A stretch of DNA of 29,350 nt from NCBI GenBank assembly GCA_014925825.1, contig JACGCK010000391.1, positions 1 to 29,350 on the forward strand. Reading direction: 5' to 3'. The DNA is from Pholiota molesta (lineage: Eukaryota > Basidiomycota > Agaricomycetes > Agaricales > Strophariaceae). The translations under genes and the position numbers were made by a program. Positions 11,152 to 18,912 of the stretch are shown here, piece after piece (position 1 is the stretch's first letter; each line of letters opens with the position of its first letter). Below the pieces are notes generated by a model. The model did not search any database and was not told the origin of the DNA. It saw only the letters and a program-made list of their open reading frames with translations.

Positions 11152-11432
11152 TTGAAATGAAATTTGGCAGCCTGAAATGAAATGATAACAATAAAATGTA
11201 ATAGTGAGTTGTACTGGCAAGGCTGAAATAATTTTGTCTGCTTATGGCCCTGAAACCGTGCCCTCATCCCACCATATTTCCGTTCTTTTCCCACTGAGCT
11301 GGCTGCTGTAGGTATTTCAGCACTCCATCTCACAAGGAGCAACTGTCCTGACTGCAAAGGAAGTACCTAATACAGACCTTCAAAATAATTTAAAACAAAA
11401 TACTCCTAAAGTATCGCCATGCACTCTTTTGT

Positions 11433-12254
11433 TTCAGGGCCATAAGCAGACAAAATTATTTCAGCCTTGCCAGTACAACTCACTATTACATTTTATTGTT
11501 ATCATTTCATTTCAGGCTGCCAAATTTCATTTCAAATTCTCAACTTCACTTCAGGTTCTCAACTTCACTTCAAATTCTCAACTTCACTTTAGGTTTCTTA
11601 AATTCACTTTAAAAAATGCCAATGTCACTTTAGTGATGCTGATTCAGAGATTCAAACCTGAGATGGCATGCACGGGAGGTGCTGTGACGCGGCGGCGCCA
11701 ACGCAGGTACCTAGCCATATTGGGGGACCCACTGATAGAATATTTACTATGTCCTGGGGCATTATACACCTTGTTATCATTGGGTATAGCAGCCTATACT
11801 ACAACTAGCACAGCGGCCCGGGGTGCGGGAGTGCAAGCTGTTTTTGATGCCGGGCCCGGCATCGTGGTGGAACTCTGATCAGGCAGGTGGTTGCATACGA
11901 GAACTTCACATTGACAGTCCCCCCACTCCATCAATTTCCAGTGGTGGAAACCTCAAGAAGATTGAAATGTTAAATAAATGTTATTAAAGAAAAATGCTGA
12001 CATGAAATTTGAAATGCCGAAGTTAAAGTTGAAATGCCGAAGTGAAAGTTGAAATGTCGAAGTGAAAGTTGAAATGCCGAAATTGAAACTGAAATGCCGA
12101 AGTGCAAGTTGATTCAAGCTAAAAGGCTGGAGTGAAAAGTAGAATTGCAGAATTTCCGGCTTTGAAGTGCAAAAATTACCTGTTTTGAAGTTGAAATGCC
12201 GAAAATCTTAGCTTTGTGAAGTTGAAATAATTTTGTCCGCTGAGGCCTTTCATA
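11433..12254 (-). mobile_element. Non-autonomous TIR DNA transposon, right copy (822 bp, inverted)
   Basis: It has the same length and the same sequence as the left copy but the opposite orientation. Short direct repeats flank it: CTTTTG at 11426-11431 and 12255-12260 (the seventh base is T on the left, C on the right). These differ from the repeats flanking the left copy, so the two copies look like separate insertions rather than the arms of one foldback element. The insertion lies seven bases after the ATG at 11419 and separates that start codon from the signal-peptide coding region of an expansin-like gene. Confidence 0.87.
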
Positions 12255-13045
12255 CTTTTGCACCTTCCCTGTCTTTTCTGCTTTCTCTCATCCTCCTCCC
12301 ACTTCAATTCCAATCTGCGGCATTGGCTCGTGCCGCGGAACTTGCGCCGGCGAACGCCAACAACTTCGCAGCGAGGGATCTAAGCTATCCTCGCCACGGC
12401 TCCCATCGTCGCCACCGCGCAGAAGTTGGCCATGCCCGAAATGCGCGCTCTGACCTTATGCTTTATCCTGGGCGAAGGGCGGCGAATGCTAGATTCACCT
12501 ATTTCAAGACTGGACTGTAAGTAAAACGCGCGTCTTCAACCATTTTACAGTCTTTCTAACCTTGCTGTGGGTATGTAGAGGCGCTTGTGGCGGGGTCAAT
12601 GTCGCGTCAGACTTCGTGCGTACAAGTCTTTAGCATGCTGTTTGCGATCTTCCTAATCACTGAGTTACTGCGTGTACAGATCGTCGCATTGGATATGCAG
12701 GTCAGTACGCGAGCTACGACTCAATACTACCAGGTTTCAAATGACCATGTCCGTCTCTAGCAATTTGATGTTGACAGTCATTGTGGGGCGGCTATTACTA
12801 TCACAAGCAATGGCAAGACAGCTCACGCAACAATCGCTGATCGAGTAAGTCTCTTCAAGTTTCTTTCACTCTTCCATATCTCAACTGGGGTCGTGTGCAA
12901 TATTGAAACGTGTACTGATTCTATTTTTCTTTAGTGCGTCGGCTGTGGATTCAATAATCTGGACTTGACCTCTGGTCTGTACGCATTCTTTGATCCCACC
13001 ATGAGTGGCACCATCTTCGGAGAATGGGAATTTGGCAATGGGGCT

Positions 13046-13099
13046 CCTACCCCTACGCCGACACCAACGCCAACACCAACACCAACACCGACACCGACA
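13046..13099. repeat. Hexanucleotide Pro-Thr coding repeat
   Basis: A CCNACN/CCAACA-type repeat encodes alternating Pro-Thr at the start of the Thr-rich tail of the expansin-like protein. Such tracts are prone to length change. Confidence 0.7.
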
Positions 13100-13533
13100 A
13101 GTACCAAAACGTCAACTCGTCAAACCCCCACCATGACGACGTCGACAACCAAGGCCACCTCCACTACTACATCCACAACGGCTTCCACCACCACCACCAC
13201 CAGCGCTGCCCCCACAACCACGGCAGCGGCTCCAGTTCAAACGTTGTCAGGTAACATTGAGCAAGCCTATTTGGCTCTCTTGGGTATGAGCGGCATTGTT
13301 CTCGGATCTCTCGGTTCCTCCAATTAATCCATAGAGAGAGCTTGAAATGCGCGAACGCGATGGATAAATGCTTCTTTTCGTACTGCTTTATCGTATAGGT
13401 ACATACGTTGGTGCTAGTTTATTAATTGATATCACGTCTGCGAGCCGTGTAAAAGACTGCGTGATGGAACCATATAGTTCTGCATTTAAATAGCATGAAA
13501 TGTGGGGTCTATGCGGAAATAAAGATGCAAGGA

Positions 13534-14699
13534 TCATAGTTGTTCCAAAGCTTCCTTAACGGTGTGTAGGAAAAGCTCCTTGTCCTGGTCTATTGGCCTA
13601 TCCAGTCTCCCCAGTTTCCAGAGACGATATAAGCTCTTGATGTGCTCCCGGAGGATTTCTTGCTTGCCATCCTGCTCGTCGGTGACTGGATCGACAACGC
13701 AAGATTCGTCCGTGATATTTTTGGGTTCATTAGAAACTGATGACGAGGCAGGTGCTGAGGTAGTTTCGATACCTTGCGCAGACACCGTGTTAGATTCGGT
13801 GTCGGACGTGGGAGAATCATCGATTAGAGGGGGTGAAGATGCTCCGGATATTGATTCCATGGCGAGTGCTGCAAGACGGCTGGCGAGGGCGCCAGGTTCT
13901 GGAGGTTGTAAGGGGTTGTAAAGCACGCCGCGATGTGCTTGCAGGTCGTCAGAAGAAACAATTATGCGTTCCGATGATTTGTTTTGACCATCTGGGTATT
14001 TAACGTTCCTTTCTGGACGTGGCGAGGGTAGAGTGGAGTCTCCAGAGCCTGATTGAGATGATCAATGAAAGACTGAAGTGGCTGCGACAGTGACATACCT
14101 TGTACGGCAGAGTATTGGGCCCAATATGCATCTTCAGAATTTGGATTGGGATCGAACTTATTGGAAGATACGGGGGCGCGATCGGCATCGTCGTCGCCGC
14201 CTCCATAGGCATCCCAGTATGAATCATCATCCTCTTCTGTGACGGTAATATTATAGGCTGGCTCGGGAAGAAAATCATCTGGTGCATAGATGGCATAAGC
14301 CCTCTCGAACGAGGGATCCGAGTCTGCGGGGAAAGGCATGAGGGCGACGTTGTGGTAGAGCCAGCCAGAATCGTCCCAGAGAAATACAAGACGGAGATCG
14401 GGGGTAATGCGGACGTGGGCACAAAGATTGTCGCCTGGAGAGTCTGCGGAATAGTTTACGGGAGTAGAAGGATCAGGGGGTGGGACTGGGACAGATTGCA
14501 ACAGCTGCACTGCGCGTGACTGCTGCACAGAAGGCCATGCCAGGTACTCGGCCGGGGTCTCGGGCGAGAGGGCGAGAAAGTGGTGCCGCTGGAGGAGCGG
14601 GCGGGAGAGGAGATGGGCTGGCACGGGGCCCGTGAGCGGACAGAGATAGTCGAGCACGACCTGGACCGTCCCGGGCGAGAGGCGCGCTGCACACCCCAT
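13534..14699 (-). CDS. Unrecognised conserved-looking fungal protein
   Basis: Two exons on the minus strand: 14699-14099 and 14048-13534, joined through a 50-nt GT...AG intron, 371 codons. I do not recognise the family. The N-terminal third looks ordered (MGCAARLSPGTVQVVLDYLC, PAHLLSRPLLQRHHFLALS) and contains HVRITPDLRLVFLWDDSGWL, which reads like a beta-rich segment. The middle is acidic and Tyr/Trp-bearing (EEDDDSYWDAYGGGDDD, EDAYWAQYSAVQG). The C-terminal part is Ser/Pro/Thr-rich and likely disordered, followed by a helical end (EILREHIKSLYRLWKLGRLD). There is no signal peptide or membrane segment. Its ATG lies 56 bp from that of the divergent gene at 14756. The long clean frame and intron support a real gene; the function is unknown. 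Confidence 0.72.
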
Positions 14700-14755
14700 C
14701 GCCGTCTTGCGTCAACCACCGTCGCTTACATAACCCCCATCTCCTTCCTCTCCCC
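14700..14755. promoter_or_regulatory. Very short divergent promoter (56 bp)
   Basis: Only 56 bp separate the two divergent start codons at 14699 (minus) and 14756 (plus). The plus strand is pyrimidine-rich just before the right-hand ATG (CCCCCATCTCCTTCCTCTCC). No TATA box is visible. Confidence 0.5.
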
Positions 14756-15330
14756 ATGTATCCCGTTCTCCTCGCCCTCCTCGCCCTCCCCCTCTTGGCC
14801 CTGGCCCAGGTAAGCATCTCGGCTCGCCCCTCGCCATCGCGCTCATCCATCCATAGGGCACATCATCACCCGCGGCTACCACCGCTGCCGCCCAAACCAC
14901 CTCACCCGCACCCGCCACCACAGGCAATGCCACTGTCGTCGCCCAAAACCAAAACAGCACTGTCGTCTTCACCTCCCTCTCCACCAGCATCGGACTAGGC
15001 CCTGGTAGAGTAGAGACTACCGTCGTCGCCACCCAGCTCATCACATCTGTGCTGCCTGTTGCTACGACCAACGCAACTGCAGGCAACTCGACCCAGGCCA
15101 ATGCAACCACCGCAGCCTCAACCACGGCAACACCGGCAAATCTGCCTACGGCGCCTACAAATGTCGATGGTGGTGGAGTGGGAGGCGCACCTTCACCGGG
15201 AGCCCAGAGCAGCAACGGCGCATTTGGTCCAGATGACGGCTATATCGCTGCTGCGACGACGCTTGCAAAAAAGGCAGTCGCCGTCTCTCTCGTGGTCTCG
15301 ATGGTCGGAGGGGCACTCGTTGTCTTGTAA
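14756..15330 (+). CDS. Secreted Thr/Ala-rich GPI-type surface protein
   Basis: Two exons, 14756-14809 and 14857-15330, 175 codons. The first exon encodes almost exactly a signal peptide (MYPVLLALLALPLLALAQ). The second is Thr/Ala/Pro/Asn-rich with several N-glycosylation sequons (GNATVV, QNSTVV, TNATAGNST, ANATT) and a short ordered-looking stretch (VVFTSLSTSIGLGPGRVETT). It ends in a hydrophobic segment (AVAVSLVVSMVGGALVVL) right at the C-terminus, typical for GPI-anchor signals. No catalytic domain is seen. It is probably a small mucin-like cell-wall or plasma-membrane protein; this is inferred from composition and layout. It is divergent from the unrecognised gene on the left. Confidence 0.75.
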
Positions 15331-15527
15331 TGGATACCACTGACTCTGCACATGGGACTATATATCATGGACTCTCTTCGAGCGGATACATGCATCTTCC
15401 TACTATTTACGCATTCGTTACGCCTGGCTGTAGAACAATTCATTTACCTTTATCCTTTGCTTTATTACCACGTCAATAGTTACCAACGTTAATCTTTCAA
15501 AGTATCCATCTGCGGCATCCGCCGGTC

Positions 15528-16956
15528 ATGCTCTCTCATTTCCTACGATCACTTCCTCGCAAGGCTGCTTCTTATCCAAACTCAATCTCTGCCTGCCTGC
15601 AAAAGCTCATGTCCACCGCTGCTCTCCCTGACGCAAAGCGACAAAAGATGACTAAAGTGCACGATCTCCATTCCTCTTGGGAACCGTGTTGACTCTTTTT
15701 CAGATAATCGGCACGCACAATGGACTTTCCACTGCGACGAGGCGTTGGCCGTCTTTTTGCTTCGTCAGACTGCAACCTACCGCGACGCAGGCCTCAAGCG
15801 CTCTCGCGATCCTGCAGTCCTTGACACTTGTGACATCGTAGTCGACGTTGGCGCCATCTACGACGAAGCCAAACAGCGCTTCGATCATCACCAGCGTGGC
15901 TTTACAGAAGTTTTTGGCCATGGATTCGAAACGAAACTGTCCTCTGCCGGGCTTGTCTACAAGTCAGTGTTGCACATTTATCAAAATCCTAAAAGTATTT
16001 ATCATTTTCTTTTAATCGAAAGGCACTTCGGACAAGAAGTCATTGCCAACAAGACGCAGCTTCCTGTCACAGATCCCAAAGTCAACGTTCTTTGGTTGAA
16101 ATTGTACAGAGTTAGTATTATTTCCAATCTCCTTGTCCTAGATCTTCAATCTTAACGTTTCTTGGAGGAGTTCATTGAAGCTATCGATGGCATTGACAAC
16201 GGCATTTCCCAATACCCAAGCGACCTAAAGCCCAAGTACCGCAGCCGCACCGATCTCTCTAGCCGTGTTGGAGCCCTCAACCCTTGGTGGAACCAATCTA
16301 CCGACTCTCAAACTGTTGATGTGCGTATATTCAAATTGGCAATTTTTCCCCCATCTGCTGAGCGCTTGCAGGCTCAATTTGAGAAAGCTTCTCTTCTCAC
16401 CGGCGAGGAATTCTTGGGAAGATTAAACTACTATGCCAATGCCTGGCTCCCTGCCCGCGACCTCCTCATCGCCTCTGTCACTTCCAGCAAAGCCACCGTC
16501 GACCCAAGCGGAAAGATCATTCTCTTCGAGCAATTCCTTCCCTGGAAGGTGGGCCAACTTACCAGCTCTCTTCTTTTTCAGTGCTCATACTTTTTTAGGA
16601 GCATTTGTTCGAATTGGAGGCAGACGAGAGCTCGGGGATTGAGGCCAACCAAGCCATTTACGTTGTCTATCCTGACGAAACTGGTGGCAACTGGCGGGTC
16701 CAAGCTGTCCCTCTCTCCCCGGAGAGCTTCGAGAGTCGAAAGGCCCTTCCGGAGGCTTGGAGGGGCTTGCGCGACGAAGAGCTCTCTAAGGCATCTGGTA
16801 TCGATGGAGGTATATTCATTCATGCATCTGGATTCATCGGCGGTAAGAGACTTTATCATGTCCTGTCTGTATTGCGATCTGATTCAGGATGTGCTTGTAG
16901 GCAACAAGACCAAAGAGGGCGCTCTCAAGATCGCGCAGGCTGCGCTTGCCATGTGA
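15528..16956 (+). CDS. MYG1: MYG1-type exonuclease (one base lost in catalytic motif)
   Basis: Seven exons: 15528-15656, 15704-15962, 16023-16110, 16168-16320, 16372-16548, 16599-16842 and 16901-16956, 368 codons if one lost base is allowed for. MYG1 (UPF0160) is a DHH-like metal-dependent 3'-5' RNA exonuclease of nucleus and mitochondria. Seen: a basic N-terminus suited to mitochondrial import (MLSHFLRSLPRKAASYP), the motif GTHNG/TFHCDEALAVFL, DIVVDVGAIYD, RFDHHQRGF, then LYREFIEAIDGIDNG, NPWWNQ, LTGEEF, WRVQAVPL and GFIGGNKTKEGALKIA at the C-terminus. Exon 2 shifts frame at 15722-15724, between GTHNG and TFHC, where one base of a codon is missing; read literally, translation stops soon after. 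Everything else is intact, so sequence error is as likely as true loss. Confidence 0.88.
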
Positions 16957-18131
16957 ACATCGCATGCCACATGATATGCGGCTAGCTGCTGAAAACTTCA
17001 AAAGGATGCAATGTTTCCCTACACCCAAGTGAAAGATGTTTCACTGTCCAGTCTAACTGGTATAACCATTGAGGTTATTAAAGGCCTAATCCCAATCAGG
17101 ATTGGCCGCTATCGCGGTACCCTTAGGGTCCCTCATCGGAGACGATGAGTTGTAGTTGTATCGTGGACCTGGCTCCTACAGATGGCCTCAGACTGAGCAT
17201 GTGTAGGACATATACAAGCTTGTCTGAGTCTTTGAAATACATTGAAATTTTTTGACGTGATTTTGTGCACATAAACCTCCAATAAATTCCCAGCTGTTTA
17301 CCCACTGGTGACTACCAGCAACATCAATCCCAAGTCGTCTCATATAATAGGGTCACATCTAGAATCTGAAAGGGCAACACTTCATAATGAAAAATTGTTT
17401 CGAATTCGTGCTGGAATTCTGCTAAATTCATTGGCTGATGTATGGAACCTCGTGCATTCAGCATGTGAAGGAAACTTCATTTCCCGCGACACAGCCCTTG
17501 CCAACTGTCGAGACTCGAGACTCCTGGATGATCGATGGATCGTGTCAGGGTGCGAGAAGGGCATTGATCATGATGCCCATGGACCTTGACAATCCCGAAG
17601 TCGCGTATGCCGATGGCGGTGTTCAAAAGCAACGCTTAAGTTTCAACATCATAAGTTGCGGCAAAAATCCACAATGCATCTGCCACATTCCCGAATAAGC
17701 AGTTAAATCGGCGTGTACATTACCTGCGGTCAAGGTGCGCATGTGTAGGGAGTACTTTGCATTGACCAAACAGGTGTAGAGTGCACACACTTACCTACCT
17801 GCCATTCTACTCAGGGATGATGGCACCGCCGCAACACTCTCCGCCGCAGTCGGTCCAGAAAGAGTACTTCTGCCCAGCCTCGAAAGCAAACCTGCAAAGC
17901 TCCACGACTCCGCTGACCCTCGTTCTTCTCCCTGTTCCCTATTTGCTTATCTTCCAATTCTTCGTATCTCAGCCGCGTCCGAAGCATTTAGCTGCGTATC
18001 AGCACCATTTTATTCGCCATCTTTAATTGCAGCCATCGATCCCAGCACGAAAACCTAGTATCCTCGATATCGAGCAAGAAGGAGCAAGAAGACGTATATT
18101 GCTTCACAAACGCAGCAGCTACAATCGCAAG
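16957..18131. other. Gene-free stretch between MYG1 and the MARVEL-like gene
   Basis: These 1,175 bp hold the 3' end of MYG1 and the promoter and 5' untranslated region of the next gene. Open frames (up to 93 codons at 17308) start without a good ATG context and show no family motif. The notable content is the run of hairpins at 17048-17149, listed separately. No tRNA or spliceosomal RNA could be confirmed. Confidence 0.4.
17048..17149 (+). other. Cluster of consecutive hairpins, possible structured RNA
   Basis: Within about 100 bp are CCAGT/ACTGG (17048-17060), ATAACC/GGTTAT (17062-17078), GGCC plus AATCC pairing with GGATT plus GGCC (17083-17107, one bulged T), ACCCT/AGGGT (17119-17129), and CTCATCG/CGATGAG closed by a GAGA loop of the GNRA class (17132-17149). 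It starts about 90 nt past the MYG1 stop codon. It may be a 3' untranslated structure, an unknown RNA or a relic of a small element. Confidence 0.4.
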
Positions 18132-18772
18132 ATGGCCTTCGTTGAGGCAAATTATCATCCTTTTTTATTCGCGATGATGGCACTATCGGCCATGGCTGAG
18201 CTAGGCCTGACCTCGTTCCTTATCAGCGCTGGGAATGAGAACGGGACTTGGCCACGTCCTAGGTATCATTCTCTGTGAGTCAGCTATGCTGTTGAAATCC
18301 CAAGTTGCATAGCTGAGAGTCACTGTAAAAGGTTGATCATGTTCTGCTTCAATGCAGCTTGGACGACGCTGTTCTCGGCGGCGTATATATTATTTTATGT
18401 GGACGGAGGACGCTATTTTCTAGCGAATGTGGCAAGTTCTGTGATTTGGCTGCTCGTCACGACCGCGCTTTGGGTAAGTCCAGAAGGTCACAATGAGCCA
18501 TCCCGACGTTTCTGAGATGTATCGTGCCCTGTGGCCATTTGTAGGGAACCGCAGCTGGAATTATGCACAACACACGAACAGGTGCAGACTGCGCGAGACG
18601 AGCTACGATATCTAGATGTCGACAGTCGTTGACAGTAGAGGCGCTGGGCTGGACAGAGTTTTCGCTTTGCATATTAGCGTTATTTGGGACGTGCGTGTGG
18701 GTGTGGTCCGAGAGATGGAAGCAAAGGCTGTCGGAGGAGAATGAGAGCGGGTCACAGACGCATTTGGTGTAG
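18132..18772 (+). CDS. MARVEL-like four-TM membrane protein
   Basis: Three exons, 18132-18274, 18332-18473 and 18545-18772, 170 codons. Four hydrophobic segments are seen: PFLFAMMALSAMAELGLTSF, LIMFCFNAAWTTLFSAAYIL, FLANVASSVIWLLVTTALW and EFSLCILALFGTCVWVW. The third segment joins GTAAGIMHNTRTGADC, an arrangement common in small fungal MARVEL-like proteins. A charged cytoplasmic tail (SERWKQRLSEENESG) ends the protein. MARVEL proteins shape or organise membranes; no specific role can be read here. The ATG at 18132 precedes the first segment directly, and both introns are short and in frame. Confidence 0.8.
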
Positions 18773-18912
18773 ATACCCAAACATGTTTCTGTTATCAGAT
18801 AAAGATTTCGGTTCATGACATGCATGACCCTCCACGCCGGACGGCTTTGGCCTAGGCTATCTCATGCTATGACAGCTGCAGCCATTCGTTCTCACCACCT
18901 ACCATTCCATCA

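Larger units (their letters stand above)
10433..11254 (+). mobile_element. Non-autonomous TIR DNA transposon, left copy (822 bp)
   Basis: This block is the exact reverse complement of 11433-12254 as far as can be read by eye over 822 bp. Its two ends are imperfect inverted repeats sharing GACAAAATTATTTCA preceded by a GGCC-containing tip (outer TATGAAAGGCC, inner TTCAGGGCC read inward). It is flanked by the 7-bp direct repeat ACCGTGC at 10426-10432 and 11255-11261, which fits a target-site duplication. Inside are 20-bp and 19-bp subterminal tandem repeats and an 18-bp palindrome. No transposase is encoded; a long open frame crosses the middle but has no recognisable domain. The superfamily is uncertain: 7-8-bp duplications and CAGGG-like tips would suit a hAT- or KDZ-related non-autonomous element, which is an inference. 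The copy lies in the presumed promoter of the gene at 11419. Confidence 0.85.
11419..13327 (+). pseudogene. GPI-type expansin-like protein gene split by a transposon
   Basis: Host exons are 11419-11425 plus 12255-12516 (one exon before insertion), 12579-12615, 12680-12700, 12761-12844 and 12935-13327. With the element and one duplication copy left out, the frame is continuous for 267 codons. The parts are a hydrophobic signal peptide (PSLSFLLSLILLPLQFQSAA), a linker, then a double-psi barrel domain (TGLGACGGVNVASDFIVALD, DSHCGAAITIT, ATIADRCVGCGFNNLDLT, SGLYAFFD). A Pro/Thr then Thr/Ser-rich tail follows, and a C-terminal hydrophobic segment (AYLALLGMSGIVLGSL) fitting GPI attachment. As it stands, the ATG at 11419 meets a stop after eight codons inside the element. 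The frame that reaches the signal peptide from the right has no ATG before its upstream stop at 12209-12211. The first in-frame ATG downstream is 12458, past the signal peptide. Confidence 0.82.

Noticed and set aside
10809..11357. 182-codon minus-strand open frame and its 149-codon twin at 11429-11878
   Set aside because: Both are the same frame read through the two element copies. They cross the subterminal tandem repeats, contain no domain, and the left one runs out of the element into host sequence. They are treated as chance frames in a non-autonomous element.
10433..12254. One single 1.8-kb foldback transposon
   Set aside because: The outermost flanks differ (ACCGTGC against CTTTTGC), while each arm has its own matching short repeats at both sides, so two insertions explain the data better.
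14712..15215. 167-codon minus-strand open frame
   Set aside because: It is antisense to the secreted GPI-type gene, whose signal peptide, intron and C-terminal anchor explain the sequence. The opposite frame is open only because of the Ala/Thr codon bias.
16111..16167. A damaged acceptor in MYG1 intron 3
   Set aside because: Using the AG at 16166-16167 (cttggAG) joins LYR to EFIEAIDGIDNG in frame, so no defect is needed.
17030..17160. U4-like small nuclear RNA
   Set aside because: A fragment resembles the CAATGAGGTT box, but the following U4 stem sequence and the Sm-site arrangement are not there.
17308..17589. 93-codon open frame as a gene
   Set aside because: It starts at GTG, lacks any family motif, and has no splice continuation.
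17793..17815. U1 snRNA 5' end (ACTTACCT)
   Set aside because: The bases after the match do not follow U1, and no stem I loop is found.
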